From: Streptomyces monomycini
Lineage (GTDB): Bacteria; Actinomycetota; Actinomycetes; Streptomycetales; Streptomycetaceae
DNA: 64,000 bases
Direction of reading: 5' to 3'
NCBI RefSeq assembly: GCF_022271435.1
Contig: NZ_JAFIQY010000003.1
Span: 310,001-374,000, forward strand
Shown in pieces: positions 7,842 to 16,278 of this stretch. How positions within the stretch are numbered: position 1 is the stretch's first letter; every line of letters begins with the position of its first letter. The notes under the pieces were generated by a model. The model saw only the letters and a program-made list of their open reading frames with translations. It was not told the DNA's origin and did no database searches. The position numbers and the translations under genes are program-made.

Positions 7842-9220
7842 CGGAAGAGTCGCCGCCATGTCTCGGGGCCGGGGTAGCCGTCGGCGTCCCGGCCGGTCCA
7901 GCCCTGGGCCCGCTGGAACGCCTCGACGTTGCGGCGGTCCGCCTCCGTCCACCGGGGTCCGGGGCCGGAGCTGTAGTACTTGCCGAAACCCTTGCTCACC
8001 AGCCGTTTTCCGAGGCTGGTGACGTATCCGTTGGACTGGCCGGGCCGGAACAAGCCCCGGCCGGGGAACGCCGTGGCGCCCCCGCCGCCGGAGCTGCCGA
8101 TGTCCCGGCCCACCCCGTTGACCAGGTACGACCAGGTCGCCGGGCCCGGGATGCCGTCCGCCTCCGCGCCGGTCCAGCCCTGGGCGCGCTGGAACGCCTC
8201 GGTGGCCCGGCGGTCCGCCTCGCTCCAGCGCGGGCCCGGTCCGGACGTGTAGAACCGGCCGCCGCCGCGCTCCACCAGCATCCGGCCCAGCCGGGTGACG
8301 TACGCGTTGTCGGCGCCCGGCCCGAATGTCCCCGCGCCGGGAAACGCCGAGGTTCCGCTGCCCGGGTCACCGCCGGGATCGCCGCCCTCGGCGAGACCGC
8401 GGTAGCGATAGGCGACGTACCCCGCGGAATTGCTCCAATAGGCGTACGGCGTGGACCGTTTCACCGTGTGGGGGCGGGTCTGCTCGTACGCGATGTAGCG
8501 CGTGCGGGAGGAATCGGCCCAGCCGCCGAAAAGGGTGGCGTGGGACCCGGCACCCGGATTTCCCGGGTTGTGGAAGAGCAGCATGTCGCCGGGCCGCAGT
8601 TCGCTCTTTGTTATACGGGTGCCGTACTGGGCCAGGTTTCCGGTCCACTGATTGCGGCCGAGGTTCCAGGCCATCGAGATGAATCCGGAGCAGTCCTGGC
8701 GGTATCCGTCCGACCAGTAGCGGCTCATGTTGTACGGGACCTGGGCGCTGACCCAGCGCTGGGCCCGCGCGATGATCTGGTCCCGGGTGAGGGGCCGGGG
8801 CGAGGAGGCCGCCACGGCGCGTCCGCGACCGCTGCCCGTGCCCCCGTACAACCCGCTGACCTGGCCTTGCGGGGTCGCGCCGGAGGTCAGGGAGAGCTCC
8901 GGGGCGCCCGGCCGGGCGGTCCGGAGGTGGCCGGGGCCGTGCGCCACGGCGGGGGCGAGCAGGGTCCGCTCGCGGCCGGCCGGGGTGCCCGTACCGGCTC
9001 CGGCGCCGAGCGCCGCGGCCGCCCCGGATGCGGAAACGCCGCTGCTCAGGACCGTTCCGGCGGTCGCCACCAGGACCAGCGCGCGGCGGGCGCCGTGCGC
9101 GGCGGGGTGTCCGCCGTCCCGGACCGCGAGCGCGTGCTGGAGAGCGCGCCGCTCCTGGGCGCAGCCGCCGCACGGGCAGCCGCCCGCTGGGTCGAATTCC
9201 ACGAATCCCGGCTCTGCCAT
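7838..9220 (-). CDS. Secreted amidase-like protein with two peptidoglycan-binding repeats
   Basis: A 460-residue protein, first gene of the wall operon. Residues 1-30 contain the cysteine cluster CPCGGC, followed by a hydrophobic segment (about 45-65) acting as signal or anchor. The central domain (about 145-280) is NlpC/P60- or CHAP-like: Cys in YRQDCSGFISMAW, His in GAGSHATLFGG. The C-terminal half is two copies of an ~80-residue module (FPGAGTFGPGADNAYVTRLG and FPGRGLFRPGQSNGYVTSLG, both with FQRAQGWTG), the peptidoglycan-binding fold of actinobacterial wall enzymes. GTG/ATG choice follows a GGAGGTGACC-type RBS near 9225. Confidence 0.85.
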   Translation of the reverse strand: MAEPGFVEFDPAGGCPCGGCAQERRALQHALAVRDGGHPAAHGARRALVLVATAGTVLSSGVSASGAAAALGAGAGTGTPAGRERTLLAPAVAHGPGHLRTARPGAPELSLTSGATPQGQVSGLYGGTGSGRGRAVAASSPRPLTRDQIIARAQRWVSAQVPYNMSRYWSDGYRQDCSGFISMAWNLGRNQWTGNLAQYGTRITKSELRPGDMLLFHNPGNPGAGSHATLFGGWADSSRTRYIAYEQTRPHTVKRSTPYAYWSNSAGYVAYRYRGLAEGGDPGGDPGSGTSAFPGAGTFGPGADNAYVTRLGRMLVERGGGRFYTSGPGPRWSEADRRATEAFQRAQGWTGAEADGIPGPATWSYLVNGVGRDIGSSGGGGATAFPGRGLFRPGQSNGYVTSLGKRLVSKGFGKYYSSGPGPRWTEADRRNVEAFQRAQGWTGRDADGYPGPETWRRLFR

Positions 9221-9551
9221 TTCCGGTCACCTCCAGGCTCGTTCCGTTCCCGTTCGCCTTCGCACCTGCCACAGCTTCTCAACTGGTAGGAGATATCGCA
9301 TGTTGACGGGGCAACTGATGATCATCCATTACGAAAGCATACTCACAGACCAAATCGGTCATCCGGCTCGACGAAGGTCCCGAGATCACGGGACTTTCGC
9401 CCTGCCGGACCGCGGAATCCGGCGCGGCGCCAACACTCCCCGGACGGCCGCGAAAACGGGTGACGCAGGTCACACATTCGGCGGGCCCGGGCGGCCGGGC
9501 AGGTGGTCGGGAGCACCCCTGGAGTTCGTGTAAAGTTTTCTACGTCAGCGC
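9221..9551. other. Promoter region between the wall operon and tRNA-Lys copy 2
   Basis: 331 bp with no gene. The middle (about 9300-9360) is noticeably more AT-rich than its surroundings and probably holds the minus-strand promoter of the wall operon. The right end carries the tRNA promoter, similar to that of the first tRNA-Lys. I looked for a c-di-AMP (ydaO) riboswitch, common ahead of Streptomyces wall hydrolases, and did not see its motifs. Confidence 0.5.
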
Positions 9552-9625
9552 GCGCCGCTAGCTCAGTTGGTTAGAGCAGCTGACTCTTAATCAGCGGGTC
9601 CGGGGTTCGAGTCCCTGGCGGCGCA
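9552..9625 (+). tRNA. tRNA-Lys (anticodon CTT), copy 2
   Basis: Identical in sequence to the gene at 2299-2372, with the same acceptor pair, anticodon CTT in loop CTCTTAA and discriminator A. The ten bases before it (CGTCAGCGCG) and a stretch further upstream (GGTCGGGAGCACCCC) also match copy 1. Confidence 0.97.
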
Positions 9626-9632
9626 CGTCACA

Positions 9633-9671
9633 CCGAGGCCCCTCGCAGCTGCGAGGGGCCTCGGCGCTTTT
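9633..9671 (+). terminator. Terminator after tRNA-Lys copy 2
   Basis: Fully palindromic 32-bp sequence at 9633-9664 (half CCGAGGCCCCTCGCAG), followed by CGC and TTTT. Confidence 0.8.
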
Positions 9672-9748
9672 CCCTGCGGCCGCCCCCGGCCGTCGGTCCG
9701 CTCCCCCGGATCCCCCGGCGCCGGGCCGGTGCATCGCTGGTCAAAACG

Positions 9749-10453
9749 GTGATCGAGGTGCACAGTCGCACAATGGCGCGCGACATCCAGGAGCGGATCA
9801 AGAAGCTCATCATCGACCGGCGGCTGGCCCCCGGGGCGCCGCTGCCCACCGAGACGGACCTGATGGAGCTGCTCGGGGTCAGCCGGAACTCCGTCCGCGA
9901 GGCGCTCAAGGCGTTGCAGGCGATGGGCATCGTGGAGATCCGGCACGGCTTCGGCACCTACGTCGGGCCGATGTCGATGGCCCCGATGACCGAGGGGCTG
10001 GCCTTCCGTACGGTGGCCGGCCACTACCGGGGCGAGGACAGCCTGCTCCAGCTGCTGGAGCTGCGCGAGGCGGTGGAGACCGGGCTGATCGCGCGGCTGG
10101 CGGGCCAGGTGCCGGAGGCGGCGCTCGCGGAGCTGGACGAGCTGGTCGGGCGGATGGCGGCCGAGGCCGCGGAGGGGGCGGTGCGGGCCGACACCGACCG
10201 GGCCTTCCACGCCGCGCTCTACCGGGGGCTGGGCAACCGGCTGCTGAGCGAGGTGCTGGACGCGTTCTGGGAGGCGTTCCACCGCGTACGGACGGACCTG
10301 GCCGGACTGGGGGCCGACCCGCGGGTCACCCACCGCCAGCACGCGGAGATCCTCGCGGCGGTACGCGACGGTGACGCGCTGCGGGCCGAGCAGGCCGTAC
10401 GCAGCCATTTCGACAACATCCGTCTGCGGCTGCGCAGTTCGGGTCAGAAGTAA
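9749..10453 (+). CDS. FadR-family (GntR) transcriptional regulator
   Basis: A 234-residue regulator. N-terminal GntR winged helix (about 8-75: DIQERIKKLIIDRRLAPGAP, PTETDLMELLGVSRNSVREA, HGFGTYV) and an all-helical FCD effector domain (about 90-225: LLELREAVETGLIARLAG, RAFHAALYRGLGNRL, HAEILAAVRDGD, VRSHFDNIRLRL). The metal-binding Asp/His set of FCD domains is visible (FHAAL, THRQHAEIL, SHF). GTG start at 9749; an in-frame ATG at 9773 is an alternative. It stands alone, so its target is not given by context; the divergent wall operon and cslA are the nearest candidates. Confidence 0.9.
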   Translation: MIEVHSRTMARDIQERIKKLIIDRRLAPGAPLPTETDLMELLGVSRNSVREALKALQAMGIVEIRHGFGTYVGPMSMAPMTEGLAFRTVAGHYRGEDSLLQLLELREAVETGLIARLAGQVPEAALAELDELVGRMAAEAAEGAVRADTDRAFHAALYRGLGNRLLSEVLDAFWEAFHRVRTDLAGLGADPRVTHRQHAEILAAVRDGDALRAEQAVRSHFDNIRLRLRSSGQK

Positions 10454-10805
10454 TGCCCCCTCCGGCCTGACCCGTCCATCAATGCACTCGCATGTCCGGT
10501 AAACTCCTCGTTTCGCCCTTGCGATCAAGATATGAGCTTCGAGACCCTGACGGGATACTGGAGCCCAACTGAGCCTGTGCACGCTCATGTTGGGGGACAC
10601 ACCGGTTGCGATGAGTGTGGGAGTGGGGACTCCGCCGCACGGGACGCGAGTCGGAGCGGCAAGCATGCAACCGGAAGGCGGCCGTCCTACGTCGTAGCCG
10701 TAGGCGGCCGACACCACTTGCGCCCGGGTCGGTCGAGGGGGACCGGAGACGCGGGCCTTGAGAAGACGGGCACGCAGCCAGCATGCGTGCCGGGGGGATG
10801 GACTC
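10454..10805 (+). other. Long structured leader upstream of cslA
   Basis: 352 bp with no gene. On the plus strand it folds into several hairpins: CTCAT/ATGAG around 10585-10617, GGAGT/ACTCC around 10620-10633, a 12-bp stem at 10679-10710, and CGGTC/GACCG around 10731-10746. The cslA RBS GGGGGGAT lies at its end. I could not match it to a riboswitch class. Confidence 0.45.
10679..10710 (+). promoter_or_regulatory. 12-bp hairpin in the cslA leader
   Basis: CGGCCG, bulged T, CCTACG (10679-10691) pairs with CGTAGG, CGGCCG (10699-10710) around the loop TCGTAGC. There is no following T-run, so it is not a simple terminator. Confidence 0.5.
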
Positions 10806-12767
10806 ATGACGTCGCCGCCTACCGGCGCCCGGCAGGAGCAGCAGTACGACCCGTCCGCGACGACGCGCCTGCGCGTGCCGCGCCAGCACTGGCCACGCAG
10901 ACCGCAGCGCAAGCCGCTGCCGCGCTACGACTACGAGCACTACAGCCGCCTCGCCGGACCGCTCACCCAGCCCGGCCCCGACCAGCCCTACAAGGTGCGC
11001 TACCGCAGCCTGCTGGCGGACGAACCGCACCGAATACGCGCGGCGTTACTGCTCGGCGCCGCCCCCCTGCTCTCGCTCGGCCTGCTCGCCTGGCTGATGC
11101 AGCCGGCCCACTGGACCGAACGTGACCACCCCGCGCACGACTTCCTGCCGGTGCTGGACATCGTCATGCTGGTCTCGATCGGGCTGATCGAGTTCTTCCG
11201 GTGCATGAACGTGCTGTCCAACGCCCACGCCACCCTGGTGGCCCGCGACCCCATCCCGGTCGTTCCCGAACACGGCACCCGCGTCGCCTTCCTCACCTCC
11301 TTCGTACCCGGCAAAGAGCCGCTGGAGATGGTGACCAGGACGCTGGAGGCGGCCGTCGAGATCCGTCATCGCGGCCTGCTGCACGTCTGGCTCCTCGACG
11401 AGGGCGACGACCCGGACGTCAAAGCGGTCTGCGAGCGGCTGGGCGTCCACCACTTCACCCGCAAGGGCATCCCGCAGTGGAACCAGAAGAAGGGCCCGCA
11501 CCGCGCCAAGACGAAGCACGGCAACTACAACGCCTGGCTCCAGGCGCACGGTGACGCCTACGACTACTTCGCCTCCGTCGACACCGACCACGTACCACTG
11601 CCCAACTACCTGGAGCGGATGCTCGGCTTCTTCCGCGACCCGGACGTCGGCTTCGTCATCGGCCCGCAGGTGTACGGCAATTACGACACCTTCGTCACCA
11701 AGGCCGCCGAGTCGCAGCAGTTCCTCTTCCACGCGCTGATCCAGCGGGCCGGCAACCGCTACGGCGCGCCCATGTTCGTCGGCACCTCCAACGCCGTACG
11801 CATCAAGGCCCTCCAGCAGATCGGCGGCCTGTACGACTCGATCACCGAGGACATGGCGACCGGCTTCGAGATGCACCGGCACCGCAACCCGGACACCGGC
11901 CGGAAGTGGCGCTCGGTCTACACGCCCGACGTGCTCGCGGTCGGCGAAGGCCCCACCGCCTGGACGGACTTCTTCACCCAGCAACTGCGCTGGTCGCGCG
12001 GTACGTACGAGACGATCCTCAAGCAGTTCTGGAAGGCGCCCTTCACGCTGCCGCCGGGCAAGTTCTTCAACTACACCATGATGGTCATCTTCTACCCGAT
12101 GTCCGCCCTGAACTGGATCCTGGCGGCGCTCAGTTGCGCGCTGTTCCTGGGCCTGGGCGCCTCGGGCGTCCAGATCGACCCGGCGGTGTGGATGATGCTG
12201 TACGGCAACGCCTCGGCGCTCCAGATCGGGCTGTACGTGTGGAACCGCCGGCACAACGTCTCGCCGCACGAGCCGGAGGGCTCCGGCGGCGTGGCCGGCA
12301 TGGTGATGTCCGCGCTCTCCGCGCCGATCTACGCCCGCTCGCTGTTCGACGCGGCGCTGCGCCGCAAGAGCAAGTTCGTGGTGACGCCGAAGGGCGACTC
12401 CTCCAGCCCGGACACCCTCTTCGGCACGTTCCGGGTGCACCTGTTCTTCATCCTGGTCTTCGGCAGCTCGCTGGCCGCCTCGTTCGTCTTCGGACACAGC
12501 CACCCGGCGATGATCACCTGGGCCACGCTGGCGCTGCTGATCACGGCGGCGCCCGTCTTCGCCTGGCGCTGGGGCATCCGGCAGGACCGGCGCGGGAAGT
12601 CGCGGGGTGACCCGTCGGCGGACGGCGGCGGGGCGCAGCAGGTGCCGCATCCGCAGCGGCAGCCCAGCTGGGCGGCGCCCACCGGACGCGAGACCTCCGC
12701 CGAGCCGGGCCACCGCACCGCCGCCGACCAGACCGCGCAGATCGCTCTTGGGGGACGTCACACATGA
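10806..12767 (+). CDS. cslA: Cellulose synthase-like GT2 glycosyltransferase CslA
   Basis: A 653-residue membrane GT2 enzyme making a beta-glucan-type polysaccharide at hyphal tips. Two N-terminal membrane helices (about 79-98, 116-135) precede the catalytic domain with VDTDH (about 258-262), TED (about 348) and QQLRW (about 390), the D, DxD, TED and QxxRW set of processive synthases; several helices follow. The last ~60 residues are charged and disordered. ATG at 10806 follows GGGGGGAT; an earlier in-frame start at 10758 has no good RBS. It overlaps glxA by 4 bp. In Streptomyces, CslA with GlxA is needed for the tip glycan, attachment and aerial growth (established for cslA-glxA). Confidence 0.95.
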   Translation: MTSPPTGARQEQQYDPSATTRLRVPRQHWPRRPQRKPLPRYDYEHYSRLAGPLTQPGPDQPYKVRYRSLLADEPHRIRAALLLGAAPLLSLGLLAWLMQPAHWTERDHPAHDFLPVLDIVMLVSIGLIEFFRCMNVLSNAHATLVARDPIPVVPEHGTRVAFLTSFVPGKEPLEMVTRTLEAAVEIRHRGLLHVWLLDEGDDPDVKAVCERLGVHHFTRKGIPQWNQKKGPHRAKTKHGNYNAWLQAHGDAYDYFASVDTDHVPLPNYLERMLGFFRDPDVGFVIGPQVYGNYDTFVTKAAESQQFLFHALIQRAGNRYGAPMFVGTSNAVRIKALQQIGGLYDSITEDMATGFEMHRHRNPDTGRKWRSVYTPDVLAVGEGPTAWTDFFTQQLRWSRGTYETILKQFWKAPFTLPPGKFFNYTMMVIFYPMSALNWILAALSCALFLGLGASGVQIDPAVWMMLYGNASALQIGLYVWNRRHNVSPHEPEGSGGVAGMVMSALSAPIYARSLFDAALRRKSKFVVTPKGDSSSPDTLFGTFRVHLFFILVFGSSLAASFVFGHSHPAMITWATLALLITAAPVFAWRWGIRQDRRGKSRGDPSADGGGAQQVPHPQRQPSWAAPTGRETSAEPGHRTAADQTAQIALGGRHT

Positions 12768-14737
12768 AATACCGTCCGAGCCGGCGCACCCGCAGAGTGG
12801 CGATCGGCGCGGCCGTGGTGCTCGCGCTGGCGGGGATGAACGGTCCGGCCCTGTTCGGGTTCGTCTCGGAGAAGTACCACGAGTACAAGATCAACCAGCC
12901 CGAGTACAAGGCGGCGAACGGCCACTGGGACGTGGTGGACGTACCGCCCGAGTACAGGATCAACACGATTCACGCCGCGCTGCTGCACACCGGCAAGGTG
13001 CTGCTGGTCGCCGGGTCGGGGAACAACGCCAAGAACTTCGCGGCCAAGTCGTTCCGTACGGTCCTGTGGGACCCGGTGAAGAACACCTTCAAGAACATCC
13101 CCACCCCGAAGGACCTCTTCTGCGCGGGCCACACCCAGCTGCCGGACGGCAAGCTGCTGGTGGCCGGCGGCACCCAGCGGTACGAGAAGCTCGGCGGTGA
13201 CGTGAAGAAGGCCGGCGGGCTCATGATCGTCTACAACGAGAACCCGGACGCGCCGAAGACGTTCCCCGCCGGGACGCTGTTCACCGGCAAGCAGAACGGC
13301 AAGACCTTCGCGTCCAAGGACCCGGTCGTGGTCCCGCGCGCCAAGAAGACGACGGACCCGCGGACCGGCAAGGTCACCGTCACCCACAGCGAGGCCCGCG
13401 TCTACGTGGAGGCGCTCAAGGAGGGCCGCGAGCACTCCACCGGCGCCCAGGACAACTACCGCATCCACGGACTGACCGGCGCCGACGCCCGTAACTTCTA
13501 CGGCATCGCGCAGAAACTGTCCTTCGACAAGAAGGACTTCCAGGGGATCAAGGACTCGTTCGAGTTCGACCCGGTCGCCGAGCGCTACCTCCCGGTCGAC
13601 CCGATGAACGAGGCCCGCTGGTACCCGACCCTGACCAGCCTGGAGGACGGCAAGGTGCTGTCCACCTCCGGGCTGGACGAGATCGGCCAGGTCGTCCCCG
13701 GCAAGCAGGAGGTCTACGACCCGAAGACGAAGAAGTGGACCTACCTGCCCAAGCAGCGCTTCTTCCCGACCTACCCCGCCCTCTTCCTCACCGACAAGGG
13801 CCGGCTGCTCTACACCGGGTCCAACGCCGGGTACGGTCCCGACAACATCGGGCGCACACCCGGCATCTGGGACCTGAAGACCAACAAGTTCCAGACCATC
13901 CCCGGGATGAGCGACCCGGACGTCCTGGAAACCTCCATGTCCGTCCTGCTGCCGCCCGCGCAGGACCAGCGGTACATGGTGCTGGGCGGCGGCGGGGTCG
14001 GCGAGGACCCGAAGGCCACCGACAAGACCCGGCTGGTGGACCTGCACGCCGACAAGCCGCGCTTCAAGGACGGCCCGCCGCTGTACGCGAAGGCGCGCTA
14101 CCCGAGCAGCGTCATCCTGCCCGACGACACGGTGCTCACCACCAACGGCTCCGGCGACTACCGGGGGCGCAGCGACAGCAACATCCTGAGCGCGGAGCTG
14201 TACGACCCGAAGGCCAACACCTCGCGGGCGGTGGCCGATCCGCTGGTGGGGCGCAACTACCACTCCGGGGCGCTGCTGCTGCCGGACGGCCGGGTGATGA
14301 CGTTCGGCTCCGACTCGCTCTTCGCCGACAAGGACAACACCAAGCCCGGCGTCTTCCAGCAGCAGATCGACATCTGGACGCCGCCGTACCTCTACCGGGA
14401 CTCGCGGCCGGAGCTGGCCGACACCGGGCCGAAGACGGTGAAGCTGGGCGGACAGGCCACGTACCGGACCAAGCACGCGTCCTCGATCAAGAAGATGCGG
14501 CTGGTCCGGCCGGGATCGTTCACCCACGTCACCAACATCGAACAGCGGTCGGTCGCACTGGATTTCAAGGCGGCCAAGGACGGTGTCACGGTGACCCTGC
14601 CGAAGGATCCGACGCTGGTGCCGCCCGGCTGGTACATGCTCAATGCCGTGGACGACCAGGGGACCCCGTCGAAGGCGGTCTGGGTGAAGGTGCCGACGGC
14701 GTCGAAGGCCGAGCTGAAGGGGCTGGGGCTGAACTGA
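12764..14737 (+). CDS. glxA: Mononuclear copper-radical oxidase GlxA
   Basis: A 657-residue galactose-oxidase-like enzyme with one N-terminal membrane anchor (about 11-32). It has Kelch-type beta-propeller repeats (GKLLVAGG, NGSGDYRG, GRVMTFGSD) and a C-terminal DUF1929/E-set domain (SIKKMRLVRPGSFTHVTNIE to PPGWYMLNAVDDQG). The Cys-Tyr cofactor is visible: Cys120 (DLFCAGHTQ) and Tyr287 (RWYPTLTSLEDGKV). It oxidises and modifies the glycan made by CslA, producing hydrogen peroxide outside the membrane. ATGA overlap with cslA indicates one operon. Copper supply is known to limit this system in Streptomyces. Confidence 0.95.
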   Translation: MKYRPSRRTRRVAIGAAVVLALAGMNGPALFGFVSEKYHEYKINQPEYKAANGHWDVVDVPPEYRINTIHAALLHTGKVLLVAGSGNNAKNFAAKSFRTVLWDPVKNTFKNIPTPKDLFCAGHTQLPDGKLLVAGGTQRYEKLGGDVKKAGGLMIVYNENPDAPKTFPAGTLFTGKQNGKTFASKDPVVVPRAKKTTDPRTGKVTVTHSEARVYVEALKEGREHSTGAQDNYRIHGLTGADARNFYGIAQKLSFDKKDFQGIKDSFEFDPVAERYLPVDPMNEARWYPTLTSLEDGKVLSTSGLDEIGQVVPGKQEVYDPKTKKWTYLPKQRFFPTYPALFLTDKGRLLYTGSNAGYGPDNIGRTPGIWDLKTNKFQTIPGMSDPDVLETSMSVLLPPAQDQRYMVLGGGGVGEDPKATDKTRLVDLHADKPRFKDGPPLYAKARYPSSVILPDDTVLTTNGSGDYRGRSDSNILSAELYDPKANTSRAVADPLVGRNYHSGALLLPDGRVMTFGSDSLFADKDNTKPGVFQQQIDIWTPPYLYRDSRPELADTGPKTVKLGGQATYRTKHASSIKKMRLVRPGSFTHVTNIEQRSVALDFKAAKDGVTVTLPKDPTLVPPGWYMLNAVDDQGTPSKAVWVKVPTASKAELKGLGLN

Positions 14738-14743
14738 TCCGGT

Positions 14744-14805
14744 GACGGCGTGCGGGGTGCGGGGTGCGGGGTGCCACGGAATCCCGAGGCGCCCCGCACC
14801 GCCGT
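14744..14805. terminator. Probable bidirectional terminator between glxA and the GH6 gene
   Basis: GACGGCG-TGCGGGG (14744-14757) can pair with CCCCGCA-CC-GCCGTC (14793-14805) around a loop containing three direct GTGCGGG repeats. The two flanking genes converge on it. Confidence 0.4.
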
Positions 14806-14815
14806 CCGCTGACGG

Positions 14816-15889
14816 CTACTTCGTATTGCGGGCCAGTTGCAGCGCGTACTCAGGCCACCAGTCACCGGCCTTGGGACCGCCCTTGCACGTGCCGTCGGAC
14901 TCGCCGGGACGCTTGATCCACAGGTAGGCGTCCACGAGCGGGTCGCCGGTGCGGACCGTCGGTGCCGTGCCGAGGGCGCGGCCGGGCGGGTTGCACCAGT
15001 TCTCCGGGTCGTCGCCGCCGGGCGCGGGGCCGTTGCCGTTGCGGCTGGTGTCGATGACGAAGTGCTTGCCGCCGACCATCGAGGAGAGCTGCTTGCCGTA
15101 CTTGCGGTTCTCCTCGGTGGTCTGGAAGTTGGAGATGTTGAGCGCGAAGCCGTCGGCCTGGTCGATGCCGGCCCGCTTCAGGGGCTCCACCATGCGGCCC
15201 GGGTCCTTGATCCAGTGCGGGTTGCCCGCGTCCAGGTAGACCTTGGTGTGCGGCAGCGCCTTGAGCTTGCCGACGGCCTCCGTCAGCAGGGCGTAGCGCT
15301 CCTCGTGGAACTGCTCGGGCGTGCACCGGTCCTCGATGTGCGGCAGGGCGTCCGGCTCCAGGACGACCGTCGTGGGGCGGTCCCCGATGCCCTTGAGCAC
15401 GCCGTCCAGCCACGCGCGGTAGGCGTTGCCGTCCGCCGCGCCGCCCTTGGAATAGCTGCCGCAGTCGCGGTGCGGGATGTTGTAGAGGACGAGCAGCGCC
15501 TCGCGGCCGGCCTTGGCCGCCGCTTCCGTGAAGCCGCGGGCCTCGCCCTGCGGGTCCTCGACGCCTATCCACTCGGCCACGGGCCGGCGGGCTATCTTGT
15601 CGATCTGCCGGGCGTCGTCGGGCTTGCCGTCCTTGGCATACGCGGCGGCCTGCTGCGCCGCCTTGCCCTCCGGGTTGACCCAGTAGGGCACCGTGGCCTT
15701 GGGCTGCTGACCGGGTTTCGCCCCGGCCTTGCCTTCCCCCTCGCCGTCACCGTCGCCGGACGACGAGAAACACCCCGACACCAGCAGCAGCGCCCCCAAC
15801 GCCGATACCGTGCCGGACACACCGCGCCGGCGCGCGGCACGGCGCTCACCCGGGGGGCCGCCCCCGGATCCCCGAACATTGCCGTACAT
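14816..15889 (-). CDS. cslZ: GH6 endoglucanase lipoprotein (CslZ-like)
   Basis: A 357-residue family 6 glycosidase that hydrolyses beta-1,4-glucans. A lipobox LLVSGC (Cys40) anchors it outside the membrane, followed by a short Ser/Gly linker. GH6 landmarks are VLEPDALPH (catalytic Asp), VYLDAGNPHW, GFALNISNFQTTEEN, DTSRNGNGP and the closing AYLWIKRPGESDG. Start ATG 15889 follows GGGGAG; the frame is open far upstream but without features. It sits convergently behind cslA-glxA and probably trims the nascent glycan; in S. coelicolor an endoglucanase gene next to glxA is called cslZ. Orientation relative to cslA should be compared with other species. Confidence 0.88.
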   Translation of the reverse strand: MYGNVRGSGGGPPGERRAARRRGVSGTVSALGALLLVSGCFSSSGDGDGEGEGKAGAKPGQQPKATVPYWVNPEGKAAQQAAAYAKDGKPDDARQIDKIARRPVAEWIGVEDPQGEARGFTEAAAKAGREALLVLYNIPHRDCGSYSKGGAADGNAYRAWLDGVLKGIGDRPTTVVLEPDALPHIEDRCTPEQFHEERYALLTEAVGKLKALPHTKVYLDAGNPHWIKDPGRMVEPLKRAGIDQADGFALNISNFQTTEENRKYGKQLSSMVGGKHFVIDTSRNGNGPAPGGDDPENWCNPPGRALGTAPTVRTGDPLVDAYLWIKRPGESDGTCKGGPKAGDWWPEYALQLARNTK

Positions 15890-16278
15890 CCACTCCCCCC
15901 TCGGAGCACGGGACAAGACCGGTCGAAATCCATCCTGGCACAGGCCCCTGAACCACAGGTCGGGCTGTGGACAACCTGTTACGCCCGTACCACCGGGCCG
16001 GAAACGGCCGCGTGTCCGGTACCGGACGCCAACTCCCCCTAGGCGGCGCAGCGCAGTCGTCCTACAGTGAACTTCAGTGTGAACTTCCTGTTGGTCACCT
16101 GGCCCCAGCCCCTGGCCGGGCACGTGCACGCGCCTGCGTACAGGCGCCCCGCACCTCCCGCCGGCGGCAGGGCAACTCCCGCAGTCCTGAATCCCGGCGG
16201 TCGAGGACCGGCCGGTCGGCGGTTCAGGGGGAGCGAGCCGCCGACCGGGACCGGTCGGTCCGGGGTCCCGGCCCGGCC
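15890..16278. other. 389-bp region between the GH6 gene and the class F sortase gene
   Basis: No gene seen. It holds the GH6 promoter (minus strand), a direct repeat GTGAACTTC at about 16068 and 16079, and a long hairpin next to the sortase stop. Confidence 0.4.
16212..16248 (-). terminator. Hairpin downstream of the class F sortase operon
   Basis: An 11-bp perfect stem, CCGGTCGGCGG (16212-16222) with its complement at 16238-16248 and a 15-nt loop, 31 bp past the sortase stop. It lacks a U-run, as many Streptomyces terminators do. Confidence 0.4.

Noticed and set aside
9221..9551. c-di-AMP riboswitch before the wall hydrolase operon
   Set aside because: Expected in Streptomyces at some wall hydrolase genes, but the conserved ydaO segments could not be found on the minus strand.
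2299..9625. Integrated genomic island bounded by tRNA-Lys copies
   Set aside because: No integrase, transposase or att-type partial tRNA repeat; kept only as a lower-interest duplication observation.
10454..10805. Known c-di-GMP or cobalamin riboswitch upstream of cslA
   Set aside because: Hairpins are present but the diagnostic conserved sequences are not; reported only as an unclassified structured leader.
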